Source of the DNA: an uncultured Chthoniobacterales bacterium
GTDB taxonomy: Bacteria; Verrucomicrobiota; Verrucomicrobiia; Chthoniobacterales; UBA10450
Direction: 5' to 3'
Length of the DNA: 18,059 nucleotides
Assembly (NCBI GenBank): GCA_955652155.1
Contig: CATPAT010000134.1
Location: forward strand, 1-18,059
Below are positions 1 through 7,297 of the stretch, in pieces. A program made the translations under genes and the position numbers. The notes beneath the pieces are model-generated. The model saw only the letters and a list, made by a program, of their open reading frames with translations, was not told the DNA's origin and ran no database searches. The stretch's first letter is position 1, and each line of letters begins with the position of its first letter.

Positions 1-325
1 CCAACGCACACTGGCCCGCGCTCAGGATCCGAATCAATGCTTTCAGCGCGCTCCGATCGCCTTCCAAATTAACCGGAATGACGTTGAGCTTGGGTAAAAG
101 CCACCCGAGCACCGGCACATTCATCAACGATTTTTTCGCCAGAAAGAAAATGGGGCGGTCGCAGGCATTGCCGGCCAGCGGCGGATCGAAGAAACTTTGG
201 TGATTCATGGCCAGAATCACAGGGCCGGTCTGAATAACGCGTTCCCGATGGAAGATGCGGAACCCAAAAAACAACTGAGCGATTAACCGGCTGAGATGGT
301 AACCGAGCCAGTAGTAGAAATTCAC
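1..325 (-). CDS. plsC: 1-acyl-sn-glycerol-3-phosphate acyltransferase (PlsC family), 3' end outside window
   Basis: Only the first 108 residues are present. The family transfers an acyl chain to lysophosphatidate at the inner face of the cytoplasmic membrane, giving phosphatidic acid. Visible here are a hydrophobic, aromatic N-terminus (residues 1-25) and the acyltransferase HX4D motif in NHQSFFDP (residues 41-48, H42 and D47). The block around 80-91 (LNVIPVNLEGDR) corresponds to the glycerol-phosphate-binding region, which usually carries an Arg where Asn86 stands. The start is GTG at 325-323, which overlaps the TGA stop of cmk (sequence GTGA on minus), so the two are translationally coupled. 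A cmk-plsC pair, often followed by rpsA, is a familiar arrangement, so rpsA may follow outside the window (inference). The family call is firm. The exact acyl-acceptor specificity cannot be seen. Confidence 0.88.
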   Translation of the reverse strand, partial: MNFYYWLGYHLSRLIAQLFFGFRIFHRERVIQTGPVILAMNHQSFFDPPLAGNACDRPIFFLAKKSLMNVPVLGWLLPKLNVIPVNLEGDRSALKALIRILSAGQCAL

Positions 326-990
326 GATTTCAGATCAGTAGCGAAACCTTTGAGTCCTAAGCGCGCGACAATTTCATCAACCACCGCATCGATTGAAAGG
401 TTTGAAGTGTCGACGACTTCCGCATCTTTCGCGACGATAAGGGGGGAAGCCGAGCGCGACGAATCGGCTTGATCGCGGCGCGCGATTTCATCGCGGTGCC
501 CTTGCGCCGCGCGCCGCCGCGCTCGCACTTCCGGCGACGCGTCGATGTAAAATTTGTAGGGCGTAGCGGAGAAGACGACCGATCCGATGTCGCGACCTTC
601 GACCACCAAGTCGCCCTTGCCCGCGTAATCGCGCATCCTCGCCACCAGAACATTGCGGACCTCCGGGACTGTGCTCACTCGTGAAACGTCGCTGTTCACG
701 CGATCTTCGTGCAGATGGCCGGCTAAATCGACATTGTCGATCAAAAGGTGAAGTTCTCGGTCCCGCAACACTCCGCTCAACGACAAAGTAGCGATTAGTT
801 CCGCAATCCGAGGTCTGTCTGACGGATCGATGCCGCTGTTAAGCACCGACCACGTCACGGCGCGATACATGGCGCCGGAATTGACGTAAACGAAGCCCAA
901 ACGACGCGCGAGTTGACGCGCCACGCTGCTCTTTCCCGAAGCAGCCGGCCCGTCGATGGCGATTACGCGATGTTGATCTTGTGCTTGCAT
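322..990 (-). CDS. cmk: (d)CMP kinase
   Basis: Cytidylate kinase phosphorylates CMP and dCMP with ATP in the cytoplasm, recycling CMP released by phospholipid synthesis and RNA turnover. The 222-residue product matches the usual size of about 220-230. The P-loop is GPAASGKS at residues 14-21, followed by the typical SSVARQLA helix and NSGAMYRAVTW. The VEGRDIGSVVF motif and the ARRRAAQ lid segment are also present. I chose ATG at 990 because the P-loop then lies at the normal distance from the N-terminus. An upstream in-frame start (1089) would add 33 Arg-rich residues and overlap aroA. Upstream of the ATG is only a weak GAGAG/GAGCC purine stretch. It lies 61 bp downstream of aroA and overlaps plsC by 4 bp, which suggests one transcript. 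Confidence 0.95.
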   Translation of the reverse strand: MQAQDQHRVIAIDGPAASGKSSVARQLARRLGFVYVNSGAMYRAVTWSVLNSGIDPSDRPRIAELIATLSLSGVLRDRELHLLIDNVDLAGHLHEDRVNSDVSRVSTVPEVRNVLVARMRDYAGKGDLVVEGRDIGSVVFSATPYKFYIDASPEVRARRRAAQGHRDEIARRDQADSSRSASPLIVAKDAEVVDTSNLSIDAVVDEIVARLGLKGFATDLKS

Positions 991-1051
991 TTCTGGCTCT
1001 CGCGCGACGAGCGGAGTTTTTCGCGGGACGCCCGCGGAAGCAAGCGCGTGA

Positions 1052-2401
1052 TTATTCTTCCACCGGTGTCGCCGGCATGAGCGTGCCAATGACGGGCGTG
1101 CTGGTGCGAACTCGGCTTGGGCTTATGAACTCGTCCAAAGCTTTCTCGAAACCGGGATACGATTCGCGGATACATTCGACGTCCTGAATAATTGTTTCGC
1201 CGTCGGCAAAGAGTCCGGCGACGGCAAAGGCCATTGCGATTCGATGGTCGCCGAAGCTGGAGAGTCGCGCCCCCCGCAACGGCGCCGGTCCATGGATTTC
1301 GAGGCCGTCATTAAGCTCGATCACTTGAACACCCATTCCCCGCAAATTGTGCGAGATCGCCGCGATCCGATCACTCTCCTTAACGCGAAGCTCATGGGCG
1401 TGGCGAATGATGGTCGTGCCATTAGCCAGCGCGCCCGCAACTGCCAGTGCCGGCAATTCGTCAATCAGCTGCGGAATCTCTTTCCCGTGAATCACCGTGC
1501 CTTTGAGCGGCACACCAGTGACTTCGACTACACCGCGCGGTTCCAATTGATCGACGCCTTCAACCGCTTCGCGCACTTGCGCGCCCATTCGCACCAATAC
1601 GCCGAGCAATGCCGTCCGGGTGTCATTCAATCCGATGTTGCGAACGAGCAAGTGACCGCCGGATTGGGCAGCGGCCGCGACCAACCAAAAGGCGGCCGAA
1701 GAAATGTCGCCTGGAATTGAAAAATCGCGCGACTCCGGGATCTGGTCGCCAAAAACGCTGATGGCGTCTTCGCTTTTCGCGGTGCGGATTAAAAAATAAT
1801 TAAACATCAGCTCGGTGTGGTTGCGGCTGGCCGATGGCTCATCCACGGTCGTTTTGCCCTTAGCGAAAAGCCCGGCGAGAAGAATGGCGCTTTTGACCTG
1901 AGCGCTGGCCACGGGTGAACGATAATGAATTCCTCGCAACGATCCGCCGCGGATACGGAGAGGAGGTGTTTGCTCCGGACCTTCGGCGACAATATCCGTT
2001 CCCATTTTTCGGAGCGGCTCGATTATGCGGTCCATCGGGCGGCGGGTAAGGGAGGGATTGCCGACTAATCGCGTTTCAAAAGTTTGACCGGCAAGCAAAC
2101 CGGCGAGCAGACGCATGGTTGTGCCGGAGCCGCCGCAATTGATCTCGTCTTTTGGCGGTGTCAGGACGCGTTTCTTCCCGTGAACAATGAGAATGTCCGG
2201 TTCGGGTTGTTCAATCTGAATTCCGAGCGCTCGCAATGCGCTGACGGTATGCATGCAGTCGTCGCTCGGGAGAAACCCGCGCAGGTTGCAAACGCCATTC
2301 GAAAGCGCAGCAACGATAGCGGCGCGGTGTGAGATACTTTTATCGCCCGGAACGGTGATCTCCGCTTCAATCCGAGGCGCTCGTTTTACGCGCAACTCCA
2401 T
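1052..2401 (-). CDS. aroA: 3-phosphoshikimate 1-carboxyvinyltransferase (EPSP synthase), class II type
   Basis: The enzyme joins phosphoenolpyruvate to shikimate-3-phosphate, step six of the shikimate pathway, in the cytoplasm. The 449-residue protein has GDKSISHRA (19-27), GGSGTTMR (90-97), RPMDRII (121-127), catalytic D314 in LIDELPALA, LRVKESDR (338-345) and GDHRIAM (384-390). It carries all four motifs used to define class II EPSP synthases: GDKx (19-22), SAQxK (166-170), RxHxE (193-197) and NxTR (259-262). Gly93 occupies the position that is Ala in the glyphosate-insensitive CP4 enzyme, so that particular tolerance determinant is absent. The last 20 or so residues are a Thr/Pro-rich tail. 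The ATG at 2401 lies 9 nt after the T-tract of a terminator-like hairpin and has no Shine-Dalgarno match. Confidence 0.96.
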   Translation of the reverse strand: MELRVKRAPRIEAEITVPGDKSISHRAAIVAALSNGVCNLRGFLPSDDCMHTVSALRALGIQIEQPEPDILIVHGKKRVLTPPKDEINCGGSGTTMRLLAGLLAGQTFETRLVGNPSLTRRPMDRIIEPLRKMGTDIVAEGPEQTPPLRIRGGSLRGIHYRSPVASAQVKSAILLAGLFAKGKTTVDEPSASRNHTELMFNYFLIRTAKSEDAISVFGDQIPESRDFSIPGDISSAAFWLVAAAAQSGGHLLVRNIGLNDTRTALLGVLVRMGAQVREAVEGVDQLEPRGVVEVTGVPLKGTVIHGKEIPQLIDELPALAVAGALANGTTIIRHAHELRVKESDRIAAISHNLRGMGVQVIELNDGLEIHGPAPLRGARLSSFGDHRIAMAFAVAGLFADGETIIQDVECIRESYPGFEKALDEFISPSRVRTSTPVIGTLMPATPVEE

Positions 2402-2410
2402 AAATCAATT

Positions 2411-2451
2411 AAAAAAAGCGATGCTGCATTCAGTATTGGCATTCAGCATCG
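2411..2451 (-). terminator. Rho-independent terminator (or attenuator) between the lipoprotein gene and aroA
   Basis: Read on minus, CGATGCTG (2451-2444) and CAGCATCG (2426-2419) form a perfect 8-bp stem around a 17-nt loop. One C and seven T's (2417-2411) follow. This is the classic intrinsic terminator layout for the gene ending at 2465. The loop holds two copies of GAATGC/GAATGCC-like sequence, so alternative pairings are possible. The T-tract ends 9 nt before the aroA ATG, so it could also act as a leader attenuator for aroA (inference). Confidence 0.62.
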
Positions 2452-2464
2452 GCCGCAACTGCCG

Positions 2465-2857
2465 TTACGGAACAAGAAAGATTTTGTTGGTGAAAGGATC
2501 TTTTACTTCCGTGCCAGGCGGGAACCCACGGACATCGACCAGACCTTGATCGGCGGCGTACGGGCTTTTCACGAAGCCAGGTTTACCCGGGACAGGCGTT
2601 CCGTAAGGATAATCGCCCTTGGCCGGTTTTGAGGGCGCGGCGCCGGTGGGCGGTGGTGCTGGGGGCTGCGCGGCTGTTTCGGTGTTTTCCGGTGGGGCAT
2701 TTGGATTAAAGGGCTGCTGCGTCGGTTGATTTTCTACACCGGTTTCAGCGGGATATCGCGCTGCGGTCCGCCGCGCGCCGGCCGGCGGAGTCTCCTCTCG
2801 GGTGCAGGCCGAAAGAAAGAACGCGATGAGCAGCGCCAGCGAGAGCCACAATTTCAT
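2465..2857 (-). CDS. small proline-rich lipoprotein of unknown function
   Basis: The product has 130 residues. The N-terminus is a type II signal peptide: MKLW, a hydrophobic core, and the lipobox LSAC with Cys18 as the lipidated residue. Thr-Arg-Glu-Glu follows, so an outer-membrane location is plausible. Residues 20-85 form a low-complexity Pro/Ala/Thr linker. The C-terminal 45 residues are different: rich in Gly, Pro and aromatics (YPYGTPVPGKPGFVKSPYA, then VDVRGFPPGTEVKDPFTNK and IFLVP at the very end). I recall this type of PFTxKIFLVP ending from short verrucomicrobial proteins but assign no function. It is transcribed away from the receiver-phosphatase gene at 2969, with 111 bp between them, and ends at its own terminator hairpin. 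The signal peptide and reading frame are clear and the function is unknown. Confidence 0.82.
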   Translation of the reverse strand: MKLWLSLALLIAFFLSACTREETPPAGARRTAARYPAETGVENQPTQQPFNPNAPPENTETAAQPPAPPPTGAAPSKPAKGDYPYGTPVPGKPGFVKSPYAADQGLVDVRGFPPGTEVKDPFTNKIFLVP

Positions 2858-2968
2858 AATTTTCTTGGACGAAGTCTACACTGGTTCTATTTCAATGCCA
2901 GTGGCCTCAGAATCGCAAATCATTTTAGAAAAGCCAAGACGGCGGCGATTTCCGAACTTCTTGCAGTA

Positions 2969-4120
2969 ATGGAGGCTGGTCCAGAAATCCTGATAGTCGA
3001 CGACGACGCGACCAGCCGGAAGTTACTGGCGCGGATGCTTTCTGCAGCCGGTTACGTTTGCCGCGAAATGGACGATGCGACCGACGCCCTAAACTTCGTC
3101 CATCAAAGGCAACCGGCCGCGCTGTTGCTCGATTTCAAAATGCCGGGAATCGACGGGGCGGAAGCGCTCAGGCGACTGCGGGCTGATCCGAATCCGGCAA
3201 TTGCACACATCCCGGTGATCATGTTGACCGGACACGGCGAAAACGAGGTCACGTGTCTTAACGCCGGAGCAGACGACTTCGTGATCAAACCCATCAATGC
3301 CGAAGTGTTGCGCGCACGAATCGAGACGCAACTGCGGTTACATTCAATGCGCGTCCAGTTACAGCAGCAAAATCAGGAACTAGAAGCGTGGCGCCGTAAT
3401 CTCGAGCGCGACCTAGCGGCGGCACGGTTGACCCAGCAAGCGCTGATCCCACAAAAGCCGCCCACGCTTCCGGGATGGGAAATCGCGGCCTGTTATCGTC
3501 CGGTGATCGAAGTTGGTGGAGACATTTATGGATGGCTCCCAATAAAAGGGGATCGTTGGTTGTTCTGGATCGCGGATGCCACGGGTCATGGGGCCTCAGC
3601 TGCTTTGATGACGACTCTCGCCAAACTTCTGTTTCATCACGGACACGAAGAGCACGAACGGCCTGGCAAAATCATGGAAGCAGTGAACAATGATCTGCGT
3701 GGAATTTTCGCCGGCCGCTCTTTCATGAGCGCGATGTGCGTGGCGCTGGATCCCAAAAGTGGACAGGCGAGCGTCGTCGGCGCCGGACATCCGCCGCTTC
3801 TTGTTACCCGATTTGGGCGTGGAACTGAAGCGATCGCCGCTTCCGCACCGCCTCTTGGATTGGTTGAGGAATCGAGTTTCATCGAAACAGCTCTGGAATT
3901 GAATCCGGGCGACGCGTTCACGCTTTACACCGACGGATTGTTTGGCGTAGCCAAGAATGGCCGGCCACGGTCGACGCCGACCCAACTTGCGGGAATGATT
4001 AATCCGTTTGCGGCAAGCGCGGACGCGCTGCTCGACCTGATGTTGAAAGCGGCAACGCCCGAGGCCAGCGAATCGCCGCCGGACGATGTCGCCGCGGTGG
4101 TCGTGCGTCGATCCAATTAG
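2969..4120 (+). CDS. response regulator with PP2C (SpoIIE/RsbU-type) serine phosphatase output
   Basis: This 383-residue cytoplasmic regulator links a receiver domain to a protein phosphatase. In partner-switching systems such enzymes dephosphorylate an anti-sigma-factor antagonist. The receiver (about 5-122) has the acidic pocket D11-D12-D13, phospho-acceptor D55 (LLLDFKMPG), T87 and K107. A coiled-coil linker spans about 125-155 (QLQQQNQELEAWRRNLERD). The PP2C domain (about 165-380) shows its metal and core motifs: VGGDIYGW (182-189), IADATGHGASAA (201-212), GAGHPPLL (271-278), LYTDGL (319-324) and PDDVAAVVV (371-379). The ATG at 2969 starts the receiver at the normal distance. The open frame extends upstream to 2726, but that part reads antisense through the lipoprotein gene. 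No anti-sigma kinase or STAS-domain partner is encoded in the window, so the target is unknown. Confidence 0.93.
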   Translation: MEAGPEILIVDDDATSRKLLARMLSAAGYVCREMDDATDALNFVHQRQPAALLLDFKMPGIDGAEALRRLRADPNPAIAHIPVIMLTGHGENEVTCLNAGADDFVIKPINAEVLRARIETQLRLHSMRVQLQQQNQELEAWRRNLERDLAAARLTQQALIPQKPPTLPGWEIAACYRPVIEVGGDIYGWLPIKGDRWLFWIADATGHGASAALMTTLAKLLFHHGHEEHERPGKIMEAVNNDLRGIFAGRSFMSAMCVALDPKSGQASVVGAGHPPLLVTRFGRGTEAIAASAPPLGLVEESSFIETALELNPGDAFTLYTDGLFGVAKNGRPRSTPTQLAGMINPFAASADALLDLMLKAATPEASESPPDDVAAVVVRRSN

Positions 4121-4186
4121 CAAGAAAAAAAATTTACCCCGAAAATTAGTGTTGCTCTGCCGCAAACGAAGCATTAATCAGCCTGT

Positions 4187-4465
4187 ATGCCGAAAACCAA
4201 AACTCCTTCAAAACGCAAGCCCAATCCCGCCTTCATGAGGCCAGTCCAGCCCGACGACAAGCTCTCCGCTATCGTTGGTTCAAAACCGTTGCCGCGTTCC
4301 GAGCTCACCAAGAAGCTCTGGGACTACATCAAGAAAAACGGTTTACAGGACAAGACAAAGAGAACCCAAATCAACGCCGACGATGCGCTCCGGCCAGTTT
4401 TCAACGGCAAGAGCCAGGTCAGCATGTTCGAGATGACGAAGCTCGTCTCGGGTCACATTCGTTAG
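4187..4465 (+). CDS. stand-alone SWIB/MDM2 domain protein
   Basis: The product is a 92-residue protein made almost entirely of one SWIB/MDM2 fold. This fold is best known from eukaryotic SWI/SNF subunits and MDM2, and in bacteria from Chlamydiae and relatives, where it is either free or fused to topoisomerase I. Residues 1-12 are a basic tail (KTKTPSKRK). The domain follows with the expected signatures: LSAIVGSKPLPR (26-37), KKLWDYIKKNGLQDK (42-56), R59 and the INADD turn (62-66), LRPVF (68-72), and a closing M..LV..HI helix. A nucleoid or DNA-associated role is suggested by the basic tail and by chlamydial relatives, but this is inference. It lies 66 bp after the receiver-phosphatase gene on the same strand. 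An A-rich run (4124-4132) sits between them with no clear terminator. Confidence 0.9.
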   Translation: MPKTKTPSKRKPNPAFMRPVQPDDKLSAIVGSKPLPRSELTKKLWDYIKKNGLQDKTKRTQINADDALRPVFNGKSQVSMFEMTKLVSGHIR

Positions 4466-4483
4466 GCCGCGGATTGACTTTTG

Positions 4484-4575
4484 AGTCCCTGCCTACGAGC
4501 ACGGGACTGGAATAAAGACTGAGCGGGCGAGCCCGTTGCGGAACGTGCTCGTGTTTGCGGCTACTTGCGCCGCAA
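4484..4575. repeat. nested inverted repeats in the gap before the thioredoxin-like gene
   Basis: Several perfect arms overlap here. ACGAGCACG (4495-4503) pairs with CGTGCTCGT (4544-4552). Inside that, GCGGG/CCCGT-type arms flank CGAG near 4522-4536. AGTCCC (4484-4489) can instead pair with GGGACT (4503-4508). TTGCGGC (4555-4561) pairs with GCCGCAA (4569-4575) around a 7-nt loop. No T-tract follows on plus, so this is not a standard terminator. It could be a structured leader, a mutually exclusive hairpin switch, or a REP-like intergenic palindrome. Confidence 0.45.
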
Positions 4576-4598
4576 CCTGGATTGACCGATCTTTCGGT

Positions 4599-5129
4599 GT
4601 GAAAAAATTCATTACCGCGATCAGATTGCCGATATTTTTTCTGGCGATCGTGACCGCGGTCGTGATCGCTGCCCATCGCAATGAAGCGAAGACTGCAGCT
4701 CAGAAGGAAACACCACCGACACAGTTAGCGCTCGCGCCGAACTCACCGATCGGGACGTGGACGACTGATTACAAAAGGGCTCAGGAAGAAGCGAAATCGA
4801 GCCACAAGTTGTTGCTGCTCGATTTTACGGGATCGGACTGGTGCGGTTTTTGTATTCAGCTCGACAAAGCCATTCTCCAGCAGCCGCAGTTTAAAGATTA
4901 CGCCAGCAAAAACCTCGTTTTGATGGAAGTTGATTTTCCGCGGCGCAAAGCCCAAACCGCTGAGACGAAAAAACAAAACATGGAATTGGCGCGGCGATAT
5001 CAGATTGAAGGTTTCCCCACGCTTGTGGTGTTGAATGGTGAAGGCAAAACCGTCTGGCGCTATGATGGTTTGTACCAGGGTGGCCTCGCGGCCTTCCTTG
5101 CCGAATTAGACAAAGCCCGCAAAGGCTGA
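4599..5129 (+). CDS. exported thioredoxin-fold protein (CxxC)
   Basis: The 176-residue product (from GTG at 4599) has an N-terminal hydrophobic segment (about 5-25, after KK) that serves as a signal peptide or single membrane anchor, so it should act in the periplasm. A thioredoxin-like domain follows: the LLLLDFTGSDWCGFC block (71-85) carries the redox pair C82 and C85, and cis-Pro140 is in EGFPTLVVLNGEG. The YDGLYQGGLAAFLAEL helix closes the fold. The WCGFC motif differs from the WCGPC of true thioredoxins, so a disulfide reductase or isomerase role for specific envelope clients is more likely than general reduction (inference). A TTG codon at 4536 is an alternative in-frame start, but it gives no better signal peptide. 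No Shine-Dalgarno site is visible before either. The gene ends 41 bp from the convergent hybrid kinase gene. Confidence 0.82.
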   Translation: MKKFITAIRLPIFFLAIVTAVVIAAHRNEAKTAAQKETPPTQLALAPNSPIGTWTTDYKRAQEEAKSSHKLLLLDFTGSDWCGFCIQLDKAILQQPQFKDYASKNLVLMEVDFPRRKAQTAETKKQNMELARRYQIEGFPTLVVLNGEGKTVWRYDGLYQGGLAAFLAELDKARKG

Positions 5130-5170
5130 AGCGTGGCCGCCTAATTGTCGATTTTCGCGCCGCGAAGCGC

Positions 5171-7060
5171 TTAAGCTTTGCCCGGTTCGAAGGCGCGCTG
5201 GAGAACGTTCGCCAACTCGTGACGAGTGAAAGGTTTCGGCAGAGCCGCCCGAAACCCATACGTCAGGAATTCGGCCAAGGCTGCGTCGTCCGAATAACCG
5301 CTGCATATGATCGCCGTAACATTTGGGTCGAGATCGCGTAGACGCTCCATCGTAGCTACGCCGCCCATTCCGCCGCGGATGGTTGCGTCCAAAATGACCG
5401 CCTGAAAAGTTTCGCCAGTCCGCAGCGCGAGTTCGTACTTTTTCAACGCTTCCGCGCCGTCGGGCACGGTCGTCACTTTGTAGCCAAGGGTGCCGAGCAG
5501 CTCCGAAGTCAGATCGCGAATGGCAGCTTCATCATCCATCACCAAAACGCGCTGATGATTGAAACTGAAAATTTCATTTGCCAGGGTCGGCTCAGGAACT
5601 GGTGGCTCGGAGTCGGTGGCTGGCAGATAAAAAGTAAATGTCGATCCATCGGCCGAAGTGCGTTCAAGATGGAGCAGGCCGCCGTGTTTTTTCACCACGG
5701 AGTAGCTGATCGACAAGCCCAGGCCCGTTCCAGTCGACTTGGTTGTAAAATAAGGATCGAAGATTTTGGTCAACAGTTTCTTCTGGATGCCGCCGCCATT
5801 ATCTGCGACCTGCACTTTGACATAACGGCCGGGTCGAATCGGAAGACCAGAATTGGCGTCAATTTCAAGATTGCGGGCCGAAACCCGAACAATCCCGCCG
5901 TGCGGCATGGCCTCTCGTGCGTTGATTACTAGCGCATTGATCACTTGCTCGATCTGGGCCGGATCGACCGCAGACCTCCAAAGGTCGGCCTGAATATCCA
6001 AATCCGACCGCAGGTTCGATCCGTGAAGTGAGAACTCGGCCGCTTGGGCCACGAGATCAGATATTGAAACGACCCGTTTCAGCGGCGTGCCACCTTTTGA
6101 GAAGGTGAGCAATTGATTCGAAAGTTGAGCGGCGTGTTGCGCGGCCTCGCCGGCGCGCGACAAGAACGAGAGCAGATTTGCCGGACTCTCCGGAGCTTCG
6201 ATTTGGGCCAGGCCGATATTTCCGGAAATAACGGTCAGGAGGTTGTTAAGATCGTGGGCGATTCCTCCCGCCAGCGTCCCGAGCGATTCCAGCTTGCCGG
6301 TGGTCAACCGCTCTTCTTCGACCCGCTTTCGATCGGTCACGTCTCGTAGGAAAACAGAAACACCGCCTCCGCTCGGATAGGCCAAAAGTTCAAACCAGAC
6401 TTTGCCGCTTGCATCGCTTGCTTCGAATTCGATCGCTACTTGTTCGGACATCGCGCGCCGATAATTCTTTTCGAACGCATCGCGGGTAAACTCTGGCAGC
6501 TCGACCCAAAAATCCTTGCCGATCAGGTCTTCGCGGTGCCGATCGAGCAGTTTTTCCGCTCGGCGATTAACGAAGGTAAATTTCCAGTCCCGGTCGACTG
6601 CGAAGAATCCGTCACTCGTTTTTTCCAGGATGTCGGTCATTTTTCCGACTGCTTCCTGCAATTCCGCCCGCGCTTGGTTGCGTTCAGCCAGCGCACGAAT
6701 GCGCCTCTCAGCTACCGAGAGCCGGACATTCAATCGCGCCGGGTCGAGCGGTTTGATCAAATAATCGTTGGCCCCGGCTGCCAGCGCCTGTTCCAAGTCC
6801 TGCGCGTCGTCACGCGCCGTGACCAGAAGAATGAATAATTCCTCGCCGTTGGGCGCAGCTCGCAATTCCTGACACAATTCCACTCCGCTTTTGCCGGGCA
6901 ACATCCAATCCAAAATCAAAAACGAGAAAGGTTGTTTTCTTAGCTCAAGTTCCGCTTCTTCGGCGCTGTCGAATGCGACCACCTCGTGGCCGCGTCGTTC
7001 GATCAACCGCTGCAAAGTCCTGCGACTCTCCGGATGATCCTCAACAAGCAGTATTCTCAT
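5171..7060 (-). CDS. soluble hybrid histidine kinase, REC-PAS-HisKA-HATPase-REC
   Basis: The protein has 629 residues with no membrane segment, so it is cytoplasmic. Domain order: receiver 1 (1-118; D51 in LILDWMLPG, T81, K103), coiled-coil linker, PAS (about 140-248; TSDGFFAVD, FVNRRAEKLL, then VTDRKR), HisKA (about 255-325; phospho-accepting H269 in GGIAHDLNN), HATPase (about 365-480; N380 in VINAREAM, D420 in VADNGGG, G-box GTGLGLS 444-450) and receiver 2 (503-622; D509-D510, D558, K609). Receiver 2 reads LDATIRGGMGG, where this class usually has a Pro in place of Arg562. ATG at 7060 is preferred because receiver 1 then begins directly. The in-frame start at 7129 would add 23 residues unlike any domain. 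There is no DNA-binding output, so the phosphate must pass on, possibly to the nearby receiver-phosphatase (untested). Confidence 0.93.
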   Translation of the reverse strand: MRILLVEDHPESRRTLQRLIERRGHEVVAFDSAEEAELELRKQPFSFLILDWMLPGKSGVELCQELRAAPNGEELFILLVTARDDAQDLEQALAAGANDYLIKPLDPARLNVRLSVAERRIRALAERNQARAELQEAVGKMTDILEKTSDGFFAVDRDWKFTFVNRRAEKLLDRHREDLIGKDFWVELPEFTRDAFEKNYRRAMSEQVAIEFEASDASGKVWFELLAYPSGGGVSVFLRDVTDRKRVEEERLTTGKLESLGTLAGGIAHDLNNLLTVISGNIGLAQIEAPESPANLLSFLSRAGEAAQHAAQLSNQLLTFSKGGTPLKRVVSISDLVAQAAEFSLHGSNLRSDLDIQADLWRSAVDPAQIEQVINALVINAREAMPHGGIVRVSARNLEIDANSGLPIRPGRYVKVQVADNGGGIQKKLLTKIFDPYFTTKSTGTGLGLSISYSVVKKHGGLLHLERTSADGSTFTFYLPATDSEPPVPEPTLANEIFSFNHQRVLVMDDEAAIRDLTSELLGTLGYKVTTVPDGAEALKKYELALRTGETFQAVILDATIRGGMGGVATMERLRDLDPNVTAIICSGYSDDAALAEFLTYGFRAALPKPFTRHELANVLQRAFEPGKA

Positions 7061-7238
7061 TTCTGGAAATATGAAATCTTCCCCAAAATCCCTCCGCCAA
7101 GTCATGCGCGAGCACGCCCGGTGACCCAATAATGGCGAGCAGGATGGCTGCCACGGGATGCCGCTAGTCCGCGAAAAAAGGAATAAGATTTTTCCTTAGA
7201 CAACGATCGACATCGTCACGCAATCGAGCGGCAGCGCC

Positions 7239-7266
7239 TTGCGTTACATTCGGCCTCTGCTAGATA
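7239..7266 (+). promoter_or_regulatory. possible sigma-70-like promoter for the deacetylase-dynamin pair
   Basis: TTGCGT (7239-7244) and TAGATA (7261-7266) are separated by 16 bp, and the likely transcript start is about 25 nt before the ATG at 7298. Each box matches consensus at only three of six positions. The 237-bp gap (7061-7297) between the divergent genes must hold promoters for both sides. I see no other gene in it. An AAGGAA/TTCCTT inverted repeat lies near 7184-7198. Confidence 0.25.
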
Positions 7267-7297
7267 CAGCGAAAGTTTGGCGGAGCCGTAAAAATTC

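Noticed and set aside
2726..2968. N-terminal extension of the receiver-phosphatase to 464 residues.
   Set aside because: It runs antisense through the lipoprotein gene and shows no domain. The receiver starts cleanly at ATG 2969.
4536..4598. TTG start for the thioredoxin-like gene (197 residues).
   Set aside because: GTG 4599 gives a conventional Lys-Lys plus hydrophobic signal peptide. The TTG lies within a hairpin-rich non-coding-looking stretch. It is not excluded.
5130..5176. Short palindromes (TTCGCGCCGCGAA, GCTTAAGC) between convergent genes.
   Set aside because: The loops are too small or absent and no T-tract follows. A bidirectional terminator is possible but not supported.
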